64,000 bases of DNA. It comes from CAVTND01 sp963735955 (GTDB taxonomy: Bacteria > Pseudomonadota > Gammaproteobacteria > Burkholderiales > Burkholderiaceae_F). Below are positions 47,623-56,168 of the stretch, in pieces. Below the pieces are notes generated by a model. The model had not been told where the DNA came from. It saw nothing but the letters and a program-made list of their open reading frames with translations, and did no database searches. The stretch lies in contig CAVTND010000027.1 in assembly GCA_963735955.1 (NCBI GenBank), positions 30,793-94,792 of the forward strand, in the 5' to 3' direction. Position numbers and translations under genes: made by a program. Every line of letters starts with the position of its first letter. The first letter of the stretch is position 1.

Positions 47623-49128
47623 CTATTGTTCAGCCGACTCGGCCGATTCGAACCAGTGTGCGCGCGCGGCCATGATCAGCGTCTTGGCCCGCTCTTCATC
47701 CATGCCGGTCATCTCGACCAGCTCGTCCACCGCCAGTTCGCCGAGATCGTCGCGCGTGCGAATCGAGTTGCCGGCCAGCTTGGCGGCCAGATCAGCATCC
47801 ATGCCGTCGAGATCGAGTAGATCCTTTTCAGCCTGCTCGATGTTCTCTTCGCGCTTGATTGCCTCCGTCAACAACGCGTTGCGGGCGCGATTGCGCAGCT
47901 CTTCGACTGTCTCCTCATCGAAGGCATCGATCTCGAGCAGCTCATTGACGGGGACATACGCGATCTCCTCGAGCGAGGAGAAACCCTCCTGGATCAGGAT
48001 ATTGGCGATCTCCTCGTCGACATCGAGCTTCTCGATGAAGACCGAGCGGATCGACACCTGTTCGCCTTCCTGCTTGGTGGCGGACTCTTCGGCGGTCATG
48101 ATGTTGATCTGCCAGCCGGTCAGCTCGGACGCCAGGCGAACATTCTGGCCGCTGCGGCCGATCGCAATCGCGAGATTGTCTTCGTCCACCACCACGTCCA
48201 TCGCGTGCTTGTCTTCGTCGACCAGGATCGAGCTCACATTGGCCGGCGCCAGGGCGCCGATCACCCACTGGGCGGGATCGTCGGACCACAGCACGATGTC
48301 GACCCGCTCGCCGGCCAGTTCATTGGTCACCGCCTGCACGCGCGAGCCGCGCATGCCGACACAGGTGCCGATCGGATCGATGCGTCGATCGTTGGTCCAC
48401 ACCGCGATCTTGGCGCGTACGCCCGGATCGCGAGCGGCAGATTTGATCACCAGCAGTCCCTGCTCGATCTCCGGCACTTCGAATTCGAACAGTTTCATCA
48501 GAAACTCGGGCGAGGTGCGCGACAGGATCACCTGGGGGCCGCGCGCGGTGCGGTCGATCTTCTGCACATAGGCGCGGCAGCGGTCGCCGATGCGCAGATT
48601 TTCCTTCGGGATCATGTCGGCACGCGGCAGGCGCGCCTCGACCTTTCCGATCTCGATGATGGCGTCGCCCTTGTCCATGCGCTTGATCGCCCCGCCGACG
48701 ATCTGATCGCCGCGCGCCAGGAAGTCATTCAGCATCTGCTCGCGCTCGGCGTCGCGAATCTTCTGCAGGATCACCTGCTTGGTGTCTTGCGCAAACCGCC
48801 GCCCGGCCGACAGGTCCTGGCGTGGCAGCAATTCCTCAATGTGTTCCTCTACTTCGATGTCGGCGATCTGGTCGCGCGCATCGGACAGAATGATCTGGTG
48901 GCCAGGCTCCTGCAGCCCGGCCTCGTCCGGCACCACCAGCCACCGCCGGAAGGCGTCGTACTCGCCCGTCTCGCGATCGACCGCGACGCGGATATCAACG
49001 TCCTCCTCGGCATACAGCTTCTTGGTCGCCGCCGCCAACGCCGATTCAAGCGCACCGAAGACGATCTCCTTCGGCACGTTCTTTTCACGCGCCAGCGCAT
49101 CGACCAACATCAGAATCTCGCGGCTCAT
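47623..49128 (-). CDS. nusA: Transcription termination/antitermination protein NusA
   Basis: RNA-polymerase-binding factor controlling pausing and termination. 501 residues, intact: N-domain (ILMLVDALAREKNVPKEIVF), S1 region around VEARLPRADMIPKENLRIGD, KH1/KH2 with RDPGVRAKIAVWTNDRRIDP, GTCVGMRGSRVQAVTNELAG and VDEDNLAIAIGRSGQNVRLA, then two acidic AR repeats (EELRNRARNALLTEAIKREE; LAAKLAGNSIRTRDDLGELA). The two C-terminal repeats are typical of beta/gammaproteobacteria. It starts six bases after rimP. Confidence 0.97.
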   Translation of the reverse strand: MSREILMLVDALAREKNVPKEIVFGALESALAAATKKLYAEEDVDIRVAVDRETGEYDAFRRWLVVPDEAGLQEPGHQIILSDARDQIADIEVEEHIEELLPRQDLSAGRRFAQDTKQVILQKIRDAEREQMLNDFLARGDQIVGGAIKRMDKGDAIIEIGKVEARLPRADMIPKENLRIGDRCRAYVQKIDRTARGPQVILSRTSPEFLMKLFEFEVPEIEQGLLVIKSAARDPGVRAKIAVWTNDRRIDPIGTCVGMRGSRVQAVTNELAGERVDIVLWSDDPAQWVIGALAPANVSSILVDEDKHAMDVVVDEDNLAIAIGRSGQNVRLASELTGWQINIMTAEESATKQEGEQVSIRSVFIEKLDVDEEIANILIQEGFSSLEEIAYVPVNELLEIDAFDEETVEELRNRARNALLTEAIKREENIEQAEKDLLDLDGMDADLAAKLAGNSIRTRDDLGELAVDELVEMTGMDEERAKTLIMAARAHWFESAESAEQ

Positions 49129-49134
49129 CGCGGT

Positions 49135-49719
49135 CTACTCCTTGCTCCTGCCCCGGAAGTTCAGCTCCGGCACCAGCTTCGCCTTTTCAACCTCCGCGAG
49201 CGCAAACTCGACGGATACTTCAGGCGCCGCGCTTTGCTTCGCCTTCTGCTTTGCAACCTGTTTCACAGATTTCTTCACCGGCCGGCCACCCGCCACTGGG
49301 CCCGTTCCCGGCACTTCCGACCTCAACGCGATCGTCAAACGCTCGGCACCGCGATCGCCGTTCACGCCAAGCAGCCGACCCTGCAAACGCCGCCGCCCTC
49401 CCGCGGCGGCCAGAACACCATAGAGCTGCACCTGCACGTCTGCGCCAATGAAGCGCTCAAAGTCGCGCGCCCGCCTGAGTGGTCGGTCCACCCCCGGCGA
49501 CGACACTTCAAGTCGCTGGTATTCCACGTTCTCCACCGCAAACAGATGCGACAGCTGCCGGCTGACCCGCTCACAGTCGTTCAGGCCGACTCCCTGCGCA
49601 TGATCCAGCGTCACACGCAGCAGTCCACCCGCAAGTCGTTCCGCATCGACGAACTCGTAACCGAGCCCCTCGACCGTGCGCTCGATCGTGGCCAGCAACC
49701 CGCTTGCAACACCTGTCAT
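49135..49719 (-). CDS. rimP: Ribosome maturation factor RimP
   Basis: Needed for 30S subunit maturation. 194 residues, intact: ATIERTVEGLGYEFVDAERL, LDHAQGVGLNDCERVSRQLS, the conserved YQRLEVSSPGVDRPLRRARD, then a C-terminal SH3-like part. A Lys/Gln-rich insert (KKSVKQVAKQKAKQS, residues ~148-162) makes it longer than the usual 150-160. First gene of the rimP-nusA-infB-rbfA-truB-typA run; the leader upstream is structured (see 49766-49831). Confidence 0.93.
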   Translation of the reverse strand: MTGVASGLLATIERTVEGLGYEFVDAERLAGGLLRVTLDHAQGVGLNDCERVSRQLSHLFAVENVEYQRLEVSSPGVDRPLRRARDFERFIGADVQVQLYGVLAAAGGRRRLQGRLLGVNGDRGAERLTIALRSEVPGTGPVAGGRPVKKSVKQVAKQKAKQSAAPEVSVEFALAEVEKAKLVPELNFRGRSKE

Positions 49720-49765
49720 TTCCGCGCCACCCTCCGCCCTGCGCGGAGTCGTGCGATCAGATGCG

Positions 49766-49831
49766 CGCGCAAGCCCTGAAATAAAAAATGGGCCCGAGAG
49801 CCCATCCGTTGAATTTCAACAGGCTTGCGCG
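49766..49831 (-). ncRNA. Structured rimP leader RNA
   Basis: On the minus-strand transcript a 10-base arm CGCGCAAGCC (49831-49822) pairs perfectly with GGCTTGCGCG (49775-49766). Inside this stem are a small palindromic hairpin GTTGAA-A-TTCAAC (49820-49808) and the terminator-like hairpin at 49805-49788. Two further copies of the terminator 5' arm, ATGGGC, lie upstream at 49837-49832 and 49870-49865 and could pair with its 3' arm instead. The element lies about 47 bases before the rimP start and downstream of a good promoter. I infer a cis-acting attenuator-like leader; premature-terminator leaders before rimP/nusA have been proposed in other proteobacteria. Confidence 0.65.
49783..49805 (-). 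terminator. Intrinsic-terminator-like hairpin in the rimP leader
   Basis: Minus strand ATGGGC-TCTCGG-GCCCAT followed at once by TTTTT, A, TTT: a 6-bp stem plus U-run. It lies about 64 bases before the rimP start and about 100 bases after the predicted transcription start, so it would stop transcripts before rimP. It could alternatively end rluB read-through, 170 bases beyond the rluB stop. Confidence 0.7.
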
Positions 49832-49912
49832 GCCCATGCTTGCAACTGACGCCGCGCAACCGACGCCCATGCGATCGAATCTCGATCGCGCGCGCAACTT
49901 CGGCAGCGCGAG

Positions 49913-49942
49913 ATTATAGAGGAAAACCCCCTTGCGGAACAA
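49913..49942 (-). promoter_or_regulatory. Sigma-70 promoter for the rimP operon
   Basis: Minus strand TTGTTC (49942-49937), an 18-base spacer and a perfect TATAAT (49918-49913). Transcription would start near 49906, giving a ~185-base leader before rimP. It lies 33-62 bases past the rluB stop, making rimP-nusA-infB independent of scpB-rluB. Confidence 0.65.
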
Positions 49943-49974
49943 GCGCTTGCGCAACCTGCGCAGCGAGCGGCGCC

Positions 49975-51363
49975 CTAGTAGCTGCGCTGCGGCTTGCGAG
50001 GACGGAAACGCGCCGGCCGGCCGTTGTTCGGCAGGCCGTGGCCGGCGGCGATATAGGTAACGCTCGACGTCATCGGATCCGGCTGTCGCGGGGGACCATT
50101 TCGGCCCTGCCCCTGGCCTTGGCCCGGACCACGATTCTTGTTGCCATTCGCGCCGCCATGCCCGCCTGGTCCGCCGCGGCGTTGATCGCCTCGTCCCTGC
50201 CCAGAGCCGCCGCCTTGACGACTGCGGACCTCATCAATTCCGATTCCAAGGTCATGCACCCAGGCTTGTACGTACTCGGGGGCCAGTTCATAGAAGCGCC
50301 CGCGCGCGAGACTGCGGGGTAACTGAATCGAACCAAAGCGAATCCTGATCAGGCGGCTAACGGTCAGCCCGACCACATCGAAGATGCGCCGCACTTCACG
50401 GTTACGGCCTTCGCTGATTGCAACTCGATACCAATGATTCACGCCCTGGCCGCCCGCATCTTCGACACGCGAGAACCTGGCGGGCCCGTCTTCGAGCGTC
50501 ACCCCATCGAGCAGGACCTGGCGCTGCTCGTCACTCAGCTGGCCGATGACCCGGACGGCGTACTCACGCTCAACCTCGTAGCGCGGATGCATTAGCCGAT
50601 TGGCCAGCTCGCCCGACGTGGTGAACACCATCAAGCCCTCGGTGTTCAGATCCAGGCGCCCCACTGCAACCCAGCGACCGCCGCCCACTTTGGGCAGCTT
50701 TTCGAACACTGTCGGCCGCTGGCTCGGATCATCCTGCGTGACGATCTCACCGACCGGCTTGTGATAAATCAGCACGCGAGGCGGTCGGCCGGGCTGCCGG
50801 CGCGGTGGCAAGGGCTTGCCGTTGACTCGCACCTGCTCGCTCGGCAAAACGCGCTGACCGATATGCGCGGGCTCGCCGTTAACCGACACGCGGCCGGCGA
50901 TGATCAGTTCTTCCATGTCGCGCCGCGACCCGATGCCGGCATCGGCCAGGACCTTGTGCAGCTTTTCCGACTGAGAGTTCATCGCCTGCTTGGCTGCACG
51001 GCGCCCGCGTTCAAGGACATCGCGCGACAGCGCGCTGTCCGCCATCGCCGCGGGATTGATCTCTTCGCCTTCCCCAGCCAACGGAGCCGTCGATTGAGGA
51101 GAAGCAGCGGCCACTCCGGGCATCGGGCTTGTACGCTCGCCACGGTTGCCGCCGCGGCCGCGTCGTCGGCGCCCATGGGGGCCGCGGGTGCGCGGCCGTT
51201 CTTCACCGTCTGCAGGGAGCCCCTCTTGCCCGCGCGGCGGCCCGTTCTCGGTTCCGTCATCTTCGGCCGGGCCCGATGTGACAGAAGGAGCTTGCGCCGC
51301 CGGCGCCGGTACGGATTGCGCCGGTTCGTCGTCGGGACTATCGGGTGGGACGGTGGGGTTCAT
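49975..51363 (-). CDS. rluB: 23S rRNA pseudouridine synthase RluB family
   Basis: 462 residues, intact. A Pro/Glu/Arg-rich N-terminal region (~130 residues, with GPHGRRRRGRGG) precedes the S4 domain (KLHKVLADAGIGSRRDMEEL, RVSVNGEPAHIGQRV). The catalytic motif VGRLDLNTEGLMVFTTSGEL contains the Asp; ISEGRNREVRRIFDVVGLTV is the RsuA-family signature. A Gly/Arg/Asn-rich C-terminal tail (~80 residues) follows YVQAWVHDLGI. Low-complexity tails are usual in RluB of this group. The start overlaps the scpB stop. Confidence 0.92.
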   Translation of the reverse strand: MNPTVPPDSPDDEPAQSVPAPAAQAPSVTSGPAEDDGTENGPPRGQEGLPADGEERPRTRGPHGRRRRGRGGNRGERTSPMPGVAAASPQSTAPLAGEGEEINPAAMADSALSRDVLERGRRAAKQAMNSQSEKLHKVLADAGIGSRRDMEELIIAGRVSVNGEPAHIGQRVLPSEQVRVNGKPLPPRRQPGRPPRVLIYHKPVGEIVTQDDPSQRPTVFEKLPKVGGGRWVAVGRLDLNTEGLMVFTTSGELANRLMHPRYEVEREYAVRVIGQLSDEQRQVLLDGVTLEDGPARFSRVEDAGGQGVNHWYRVAISEGRNREVRRIFDVVGLTVSRLIRIRFGSIQLPRSLARGRFYELAPEYVQAWVHDLGIGIDEVRSRQGGGSGQGRGDQRRGGPGGHGGANGNKNRGPGQGQGQGRNGPPRQPDPMTSSVTYIAAGHGLPNNGRPARFRPRKPQRSY

Positions 51364-52061
51364 GAGGCTTGCGGTTGAGTGAAGGAAGGCGAGCGCGGTG
51401 AAATAGGGTTGGAGTCGGAGGCGGGCGCGATCGGCGCCGCAGTCTGATCTTGCCGGGCTGACAAGCTCGCCGGCATGGCAACCATCGCCGGGGTTGGGTC
51501 CGCTTGTGAGCTCTCGGGAAACTGAAGTTCGAATTCGGGCGGACGGGGCGCGGCTTCCTCAAGGGGAGGCAATTCGTCGAGCGAGCGCAGGCCCAGGTCA
51601 TCGAGAAATGCGCGCGTCGTCGCGAACAGCGCCGGGCGCCCCGGGGTTTCGCGATAACCAACCGTCTCGATCCAGCCGCGCTCCTCAAGCGTCCTGATTA
51701 CCGGCGCAGAGACAGTGACGCCGCGAATCTCCTCGATGTCGCCGCGCGTCACCGGCTGGCGGTAGGCGATGATCGCCAGGGTTTCGAGAACGGCGCGCGA
51801 ATACTTGGGCGGTTTTTCCGGATTAAGGCGGTCGAGGTAGGTTCGCATCGATGGCGCACTTTGAAAGCGCCAGCCGGATGCAAGGACGACCAGTTCGACC
51901 CCGCGACCGACCCAGTCAGCACGCAGCTCATCGAGCAGCACCCGAATCGTATCGGCGCCGATTTCATCATTGAACAGTCGACGCAACTCGGCCAGCGGCA
52001 AGGGCTGCTCGGCCGTCAGCAGCGCGGCCTCGAGGACATGTTTCGCCTCTTGTGTATTCAT
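51360..52061 (-). CDS. scpB: Segregation and condensation protein B
   Basis: Winged-helix partner of ScpA/SMC in chromosome condensation. 233 residues from MNTQEAKHVLEAALLTAEQP, with a GGGAG site just upstream. Conserved QSAPSMRTYLDRLNPEKPPK, YSRAVLETLAIIAYRQPVTR, GDIEEIRGVTVSAPVIRTLE and GWIETVGYRETPGRPALFAT. The last ~50 residues are a Pro/Ser/Ala tail. scpA is not in the window. Overlaps rluB. Confidence 0.94.
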   Translation of the reverse strand: MNTQEAKHVLEAALLTAEQPLPLAELRRLFNDEIGADTIRVLLDELRADWVGRGVELVVLASGWRFQSAPSMRTYLDRLNPEKPPKYSRAVLETLAIIAYRQPVTRGDIEEIRGVTVSAPVIRTLEERGWIETVGYRETPGRPALFATTRAFLDDLGLRSLDELPPLEEAAPRPPEFELQFPESSQADPTPAMVAMPASLSARQDQTAAPIAPASDSNPISPRSPSFTQPQAS

Positions 52062-52391
52062 CGTCTCCCAATCGGGACTTGCCTGGACTTGCTGAAGCAA
52101 ACGGGCACAAGCCTTTCGATGAACCGCGCGTCGGGTCCAATTAGCTCCAAAGCGCGCATTTCAGAACAAGCTGATGCCTGGATTCACAGCGCCGGAGTTC
52201 GCAGTACGCGCGCGGCGGCAAACTTGTTGTTCTTGGAGCCGCTCATGCGCGGAATCGAAGTTCCGGCTGCCTTGGTCGGCATGGGCGATCTACTCAGCCT
52301 CTGCTGCCGACATACTCAACACTGATTGGCTAAGAAGTTTATCACAGGGAAATTCGGCAACGCGATGATTCGACGGCCGCGCTCGCATCCG
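52062..52391. other. Intergenic stretch without a recognised gene
   Basis: About 330 bases between scpB and the threonine aldolase gene. It should hold the scpB promoter. I find no protein-like frame, no RNA gene and no strong hairpin apart from a 7-bp stem (CATCCGC-TAA-GCGGATG, 52386-52402) over the aldolase stop, which lacks a T-run. Confidence 0.4.
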
Positions 52392-53435
52392 CTAAGCGGA
52401 TGATGTTCGCAGAAGCTCGCACAGGATAGCGGTCGCACGCTGGCAATCCTCCCGGGAAACATCGAGGTGGGTCACAGCGCGCACGGTCCGTGCGGCGAAG
52501 GGCAAAAGCAGCACGCCGCGCTCGCCGGCCTTCGCGACAAACTGTCCGGCGTCCGGCGCACCCGGCGCGAGGTGGAACACCACGATATTGGTTTCGACCT
52601 TGGCCCGATCCAACCGCGCCTGCGGACACTGCGACAGCGCTTCGGCGATCAGGCGCGCGTTTTCATGATCTTGTGCCAGGCGCTCACGGTTGTGTTCGAT
52701 TCCAAACAGTCCGGCGGCGGCAAATATTCCAACTTGCCGCATCGCACCTCCGAGCATGCGCCGGTGGCGAACGCAGGCGCCGATCAGCGCGCGAGAACCT
52801 GCCAGCATTGAACCGCCGGGCGCGCCCAGCCCCTTGGAAAACGCCACCGCCACCAGGTCAAACGGCGCTGCCAGTTCGGCCACCGTTCGACCTGAAGCCA
52901 GGGCAGCGTTCCAGAGTCGCGCGCCGTCCAGAAAACTCGCCAGGCCCCGCGCACGGGCCGCAGCGCAGATCTGCTCAACCTCGGACTGCGGAAAGACGAC
53001 ACCGCCAGCGCGATTCTGGGTGTTCTCGATTTCTACCAGCGTGGTAGGCGGAAAGATGACATGGCCCCGCGGCTTGATCGCGGCGACAAACTCTTCCACC
53101 GAGAAAACTCCGCGCGAGCCGATCGCGGTGAACTGCACGCCGGCGTTGGCCGCCGAGCCGCCGGTCTCATGCCAGACCGCATGACACTCCTGGCTGACGA
53201 TCACGTCGTCACCCGGCCGGGTCAATACCCGCAAGGCAACCTGATTGGCCATGGTGCCGCTCGGCATCCACAGCGCTGCTTCCTTGCCCAGGAGTTCTGC
53301 GACCCGGTCCTGGAGCAGATTGACCGTCGGATCCTCGCCGAAATTGTCATCTCCGACCGCTGCCGCAGCCATGGCCTGGCGCATTGCAGCCGACGGCCGC
53401 GTCACTGTATCCGAACGCAGATCGATCAGCGTCAT
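52392..53435 (-). CDS. ltaE: Low-specificity L-threonine aldolase
   Basis: PLP enzyme cleaving L-threonine/allo-threonine to glycine and acetaldehyde. 347 residues, intact: LIDLRSDTVTRPSAAMRQAM, VGDDNFGEDPTVNLLQDRVA, LWMPSGTMANQVALRVLTRP, ENTQNRAGGVVFPQSEVEQI, LASFLDGARLWNAALASGRT and the PLP lysine in VAVAFSKGLGAPGGSMLAG (near residue 200). It stands 23 bases downstream of the TMEM175-like gene. Confidence 0.93.
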   Translation of the reverse strand: MTLIDLRSDTVTRPSAAMRQAMAAAAVGDDNFGEDPTVNLLQDRVAELLGKEAALWMPSGTMANQVALRVLTRPGDDVIVSQECHAVWHETGGSAANAGVQFTAIGSRGVFSVEEFVAAIKPRGHVIFPPTTLVEIENTQNRAGGVVFPQSEVEQICAAARARGLASFLDGARLWNAALASGRTVAELAAPFDLVAVAFSKGLGAPGGSMLAGSRALIGACVRHRRMLGGAMRQVGIFAAAGLFGIEHNRERLAQDHENARLIAEALSQCPQARLDRAKVETNIVVFHLAPGAPDAGQFVAKAGERGVLLLPFAARTVRAVTHLDVSREDCQRATAILCELLRTSSA

Positions 53436-53458
53436 GCTCCGCCCTTGGCTCAGTCAGG

Positions 53459-54043
53459 TCATTCGTTGCTGTTCGCGAGCGCGCGTTCGATCCGACGATC
53501 CGGCTCGATCCACATCAGAGCAACCACGACGTATAGGGTCCACGCGATCCAGGGTGCTGCATACGCGGAGACGATTGCGATCACATACAGCACCGGCGAG
53601 ATCTTGCCCTTGAGGTCGCGGCCGACGGCCGCCTTCAGGAGCGACTGTTTGCCCTGGGTGTCCATGATCGCCAGCTGCAGCAGGTAATAGGCGATGGCCG
53701 CCATCAGCAGCACGGCACCGTACAGCGCGGTCGGCAACGAGGCAAAGTGATTCTCGCCCATCCAGCCGGTCACGAAGGGGATCAGAGATAGCCAGAACAG
53801 AAGGTGCAGGTTTGCCCACAGCACGCGACCGCTGACACGCTGAGCTGCGTGGAACATGTGGTGATGGTTGTTCCAGTAGATGCCGATGTACGTGAAGCTC
53901 AGCACATAGCTGAGGAAAACCGGCAGCAGCGGCCTCAGGTCGTTGAAGCTGTCGCCGTGCGGTACTTTCAGCTCCAGCACCGTGATCGTGATGATGATGG
54001 CAAGAACGCCGTCGCTGAATGCCTCCAGTCGCGTTTTGCCCAT
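53459..54043 (-). CDS. TMEM175-type (DUF1211) potassium channel protein
   Basis: 194 residues with six hydrophobic helices. The start MGKTRLEAFSDGVLAIIITI carries the family hallmark R-x-x-x-FSDGV in helix 1, which lines the pore in TMEM175 channels. YIGIYWNNHHHMFHAAQ is the conserved helix 3 region. Bacterial members are tetrameric K+ channels (proton gating is known for the animal protein). The frame stays open to 54202, but only the Met before the hallmark fits the family. A small membrane-protein gene precedes it by 17 bases. Confidence 0.85.
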   Translation of the reverse strand: MGKTRLEAFSDGVLAIIITITVLELKVPHGDSFNDLRPLLPVFLSYVLSFTYIGIYWNNHHHMFHAAQRVSGRVLWANLHLLFWLSLIPFVTGWMGENHFASLPTALYGAVLLMAAIAYYLLQLAIMDTQGKQSLLKAAVGRDLKGKISPVLYVIAIVSAYAAPWIAWTLYVVVALMWIEPDRRIERALANSNE

Positions 54044-54060
54044 CACAGCGAGGGCCGGCT

Positions 54061-54327
54061 TCACGCGAATTTCCACCGGGCAAACAGGGCCGCGGCCACC
54101 GGCGCCCCGAAGATCACCAGGAAGATCGGCAACTCCTCCATGAACGAGTAGCCGGCTCGTGCCACGCCGATCCACAGGTTGCCTGCCGCAAGCAGGAACC
54201 ACAGCGGCACGAATATGCGAATTGTCGTGCTGAGCGCGGCAGCGCGATTGCCGTTGAGCAAGGTCGCCACCCCGAGGATGACCGCCAGCAGAACGAGTCC
54301 GCTGACAATAATGATTGCCGTTCGCAT
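54061..54327 (-). CDS. Small three-helix membrane protein, unknown
   Basis: 88 residues from ATG 54327, preceded by a strong GGGGGGA site. Helices: TAIIIVSGLVLLAVILGVAT, TIRIFVPLWFLLAAGNLWIG and ELPIFLVIFGAPVAAALFAR. I do not recognise a named family. The 17-base spacing to the TMEM175-like gene on the same strand suggests co-expression. Confidence 0.7.
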   Translation of the reverse strand: MRTAIIIVSGLVLLAVILGVATLLNGNRAAALSTTIRIFVPLWFLLAAGNLWIGVARAGYSFMEELPIFLVIFGAPVAAALFARWKFA

Positions 54328-54447
54328 TGCTTTTCCCCCCAGTAGCCGAAAGATTACCTCGTTCGCTTTCGGCCTACATGGATGGGCGGTCTGGTTGCCG
54401 ACATGCCCGGGCCTGTTTTCCAAGCGGGTCAATGCTCGAACGCGGGC

Positions 54448-54960
54448 TCAAGCAGTCTCGATCTGACGCACCATGTGCATTTCATCGTGTAACTCGCCAT
54501 TGAGCAACAGGAAACCGCGCTCCACCCCGAAGGACGTGAAGCCCATGCCCCGATACAAGGCGATCGCGGCTTCGTTCGTCGCATTCACCCCCAGATTCAC
54601 CTGTCGGACTCCTGGCATTGACGCCGCGCGCGCGAGTGCAGCCTGAACCAGGGCACGACCGGCGCCGGAGTTTCTCGCTGAAGGCGCCACATACATGCCC
54701 CAGATGACAGCCTTATGTAACAACTTGCGCTCGTGCTCGCGCTGGATGCCCACCATGCCGATCAAACCAGACTCATGAAATGCACCGAACACGCAGCGAT
54801 CCGGACCGGGCTCCAGGCTTTCGGCGACCGCTGCGATCGGCCGGTCGCATTCCTCTTCGAAACTCGAAGCAAACGCCGACGGACAGTCGCGCAGCGCCTC
54901 CAGTCGAAGCACCTGGAATGCGCGCGCCTCGGCGGGCAGGACCGGGCGAACATGCATCAA
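54448..54960 (-). CDS. GNAT-family N-acetyltransferase
   Basis: 170 residues, complete GNAT fold: VRPVLPAEARAFQVLRLEAL, GLIGMVGIQREHERKLLHKA, VIWGMYVAPSARNSGAGRAL (acetyl-CoA loop), VRQVNLGVNATNEAAIALYR and GMGFTSFGVERGFLLLNG. Substrate unknown. The first Met is doubled (MMHV), and either may be used. Confidence 0.83.
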   Translation of the reverse strand: MMHVRPVLPAEARAFQVLRLEALRDCPSAFASSFEEECDRPIAAVAESLEPGPDRCVFGAFHESGLIGMVGIQREHERKLLHKAVIWGMYVAPSARNSGAGRALVQAALARAASMPGVRQVNLGVNATNEAAIALYRGMGFTSFGVERGFLLLNGELHDEMHMVRQIETA

Positions 54961-55008
54961 CGAGGCTTGCCGCTATCCATACTGATGCAGCACCAGTTGT
55001 TCATTGCT

Positions 55009-55557
55009 TCAGTCGCCATTTTCAGGGGCATTGAGCGAGGTCGGCTTTCGCAAGACCAGAAGCGGCATCGCAGCGAACAAGCCCAGCATTACAAGGTACA
55101 CCGCGCCCGATACCGGATCGCGACTCGCTACATACGCGCCGACGGATCTGTCCTGCAAGACGAGCACCAAACCAAGCTCGGCCAGCAGAAGGATAGCCAA
55201 GGCCAACAGCCCTGTTCCCACCCGTACGCCTTGCGAGACTGGACGGCCAATGCGACGCACGATGAAGCGTGCAGCCAGGACGATGACGATCAGCATGATC
55301 GGCATCTCGGCCAGTTCTGCGAAGCGGACGCCGAGGGCCGGCACAAGCCACAGCTCGCGGATCAGGCCGAGCACAAAGCCCGCGCTGAACACGATCGCGA
55401 AATACGAAACGCCAGCTTCGACGATCGTTGACGACAATTTCGATCGAACCGGCCGCGTCCGGTTGGCGAGGCTCAAGCTGCGCCTCGGACGACTTGATTT
55501 GAATTCCTTGTCAATCGGGCCCCCGGGCGAGGTAGCGCCGAATGGGTTGAAGCTCAT
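55009..55557 (-). CDS. Membrane protein of unknown function
   Basis: Four to five hydrophobic segments: SYFAIVFSAGFVLGLIREL, LAEMPIMLIVIVLAARFIV, GTGLLALAILLLAELGLVLV and SGAVYLVMLGLFAAMPLLVL. The SRDPVSGAVY segment recurs in small bacterial membrane proteins of this type, but I cannot name the family. The start is uncertain: ATG 55557 adds a 45-residue basic lead overlapping the upstream gene, while a TTG at 55437 would begin just before the first helix (S-S-T-I-V-E-A-G-V-S-Y-F) and fits the fold better. Confidence 0.6.
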   Translation of the reverse strand: MSFNPFGATSPGGPIDKEFKSSRPRRSLSLANRTRPVRSKLSSTIVEAGVSYFAIVFSAGFVLGLIRELWLVPALGVRFAELAEMPIMLIVIVLAARFIVRRIGRPVSQGVRVGTGLLALAILLLAELGLVLVLQDRSVGAYVASRDPVSGAVYLVMLGLFAAMPLLVLRKPTSLNAPENGD

Positions 55558-56107
55558 CGATCGCCGGCGCAGCCGCCAGCGCCAACGCAGCGTCGGACCA
55601 CGGATAGGCAAGCCGATCAAGCCAGTCGGCGATCGATTTGAGCTCGCCCGGTTCAAGCGACTGCATTTCCTCAACGGTGATGACAAGGCGATCGACCAAA
55701 CGTGGCGTCTCGGCCAGAAACGTCCAGTCATACCGCCCACATCCGACACGAACTCGGCGATCCTGCTTGCCGGACATGCCAACCAGCCAGTCGCAGGAGA
55801 AAGACAACTCCTCCCGGCCGGGACCCGGACCGAAGCACAGCGTGCGGACGTTCTCGTAGTTCTGCGCGAACCTCCGTACAAGGACGTTGGTAATCGCTTC
55901 GAGACCCTCGGTCAGAGGTGGGAAGGAGATGGAATCGGGCTTGACGATCATTTCCAGGTTTGCCGCTGGTGCAAACGCACCAGCCATCAGCCAAGGGCGG
56001 TTCTCGTCCTTGGCACGAATGTAGCGGCCAATCGACTCCCGTCCGGATTGAGTAGGCAATGCGCTTCCGGCGCCCGTCGAGGTTCCTGAAAGCGATGCCT
56101 TCGACAT
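55511..56107 (-). CDS. Uncharacterised soluble protein
   Basis: About 199 residues from ATG 56107 (MSKASLSGTSTGAGSALPTQ); the frame stays open upstream but antisense to the ABM gene. Middle part PPLTEGLEAITNVLVRRFAQ, NVRTLCFGPGPGREELSFSC, DWLVGMSGKQDRRVRVGCGR and YDWTFL resembles the curved sheet of NTF2/SnoaL-like proteins; the end VDRLVITVEEMQSLEPGELK and WSDAALALAAAPAIDELQPI is helical. No family assigned. Confidence 0.5.
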   Translation of the reverse strand: MSKASLSGTSTGAGSALPTQSGRESIGRYIRAKDENRPWLMAGAFAPAANLEMIVKPDSISFPPLTEGLEAITNVLVRRFAQNYENVRTLCFGPGPGREELSFSCDWLVGMSGKQDRRVRVGCGRYDWTFLAETPRLVDRLVITVEEMQSLEPGELKSIADWLDRLAYPWSDAALALAAAPAIDELQPIRRYLARGPD

Positions 56108-56168
56108 GGGAGCAGCACAGTTGAGAACGTCCGGATGAGTCTGCCCGATGGCAGGCGGCTCCAAGCGA

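Noticed and set aside
48205..49779. 524-codon open frame on the plus strand
   Set aside because: Antisense to nusA and rimP, rich in Arg/His/Gln with no domain signal.
52386..52402. 7-bp hairpin over the threonine aldolase stop as a terminator
   Set aside because: No T-run on the transcribed side and partly coding.
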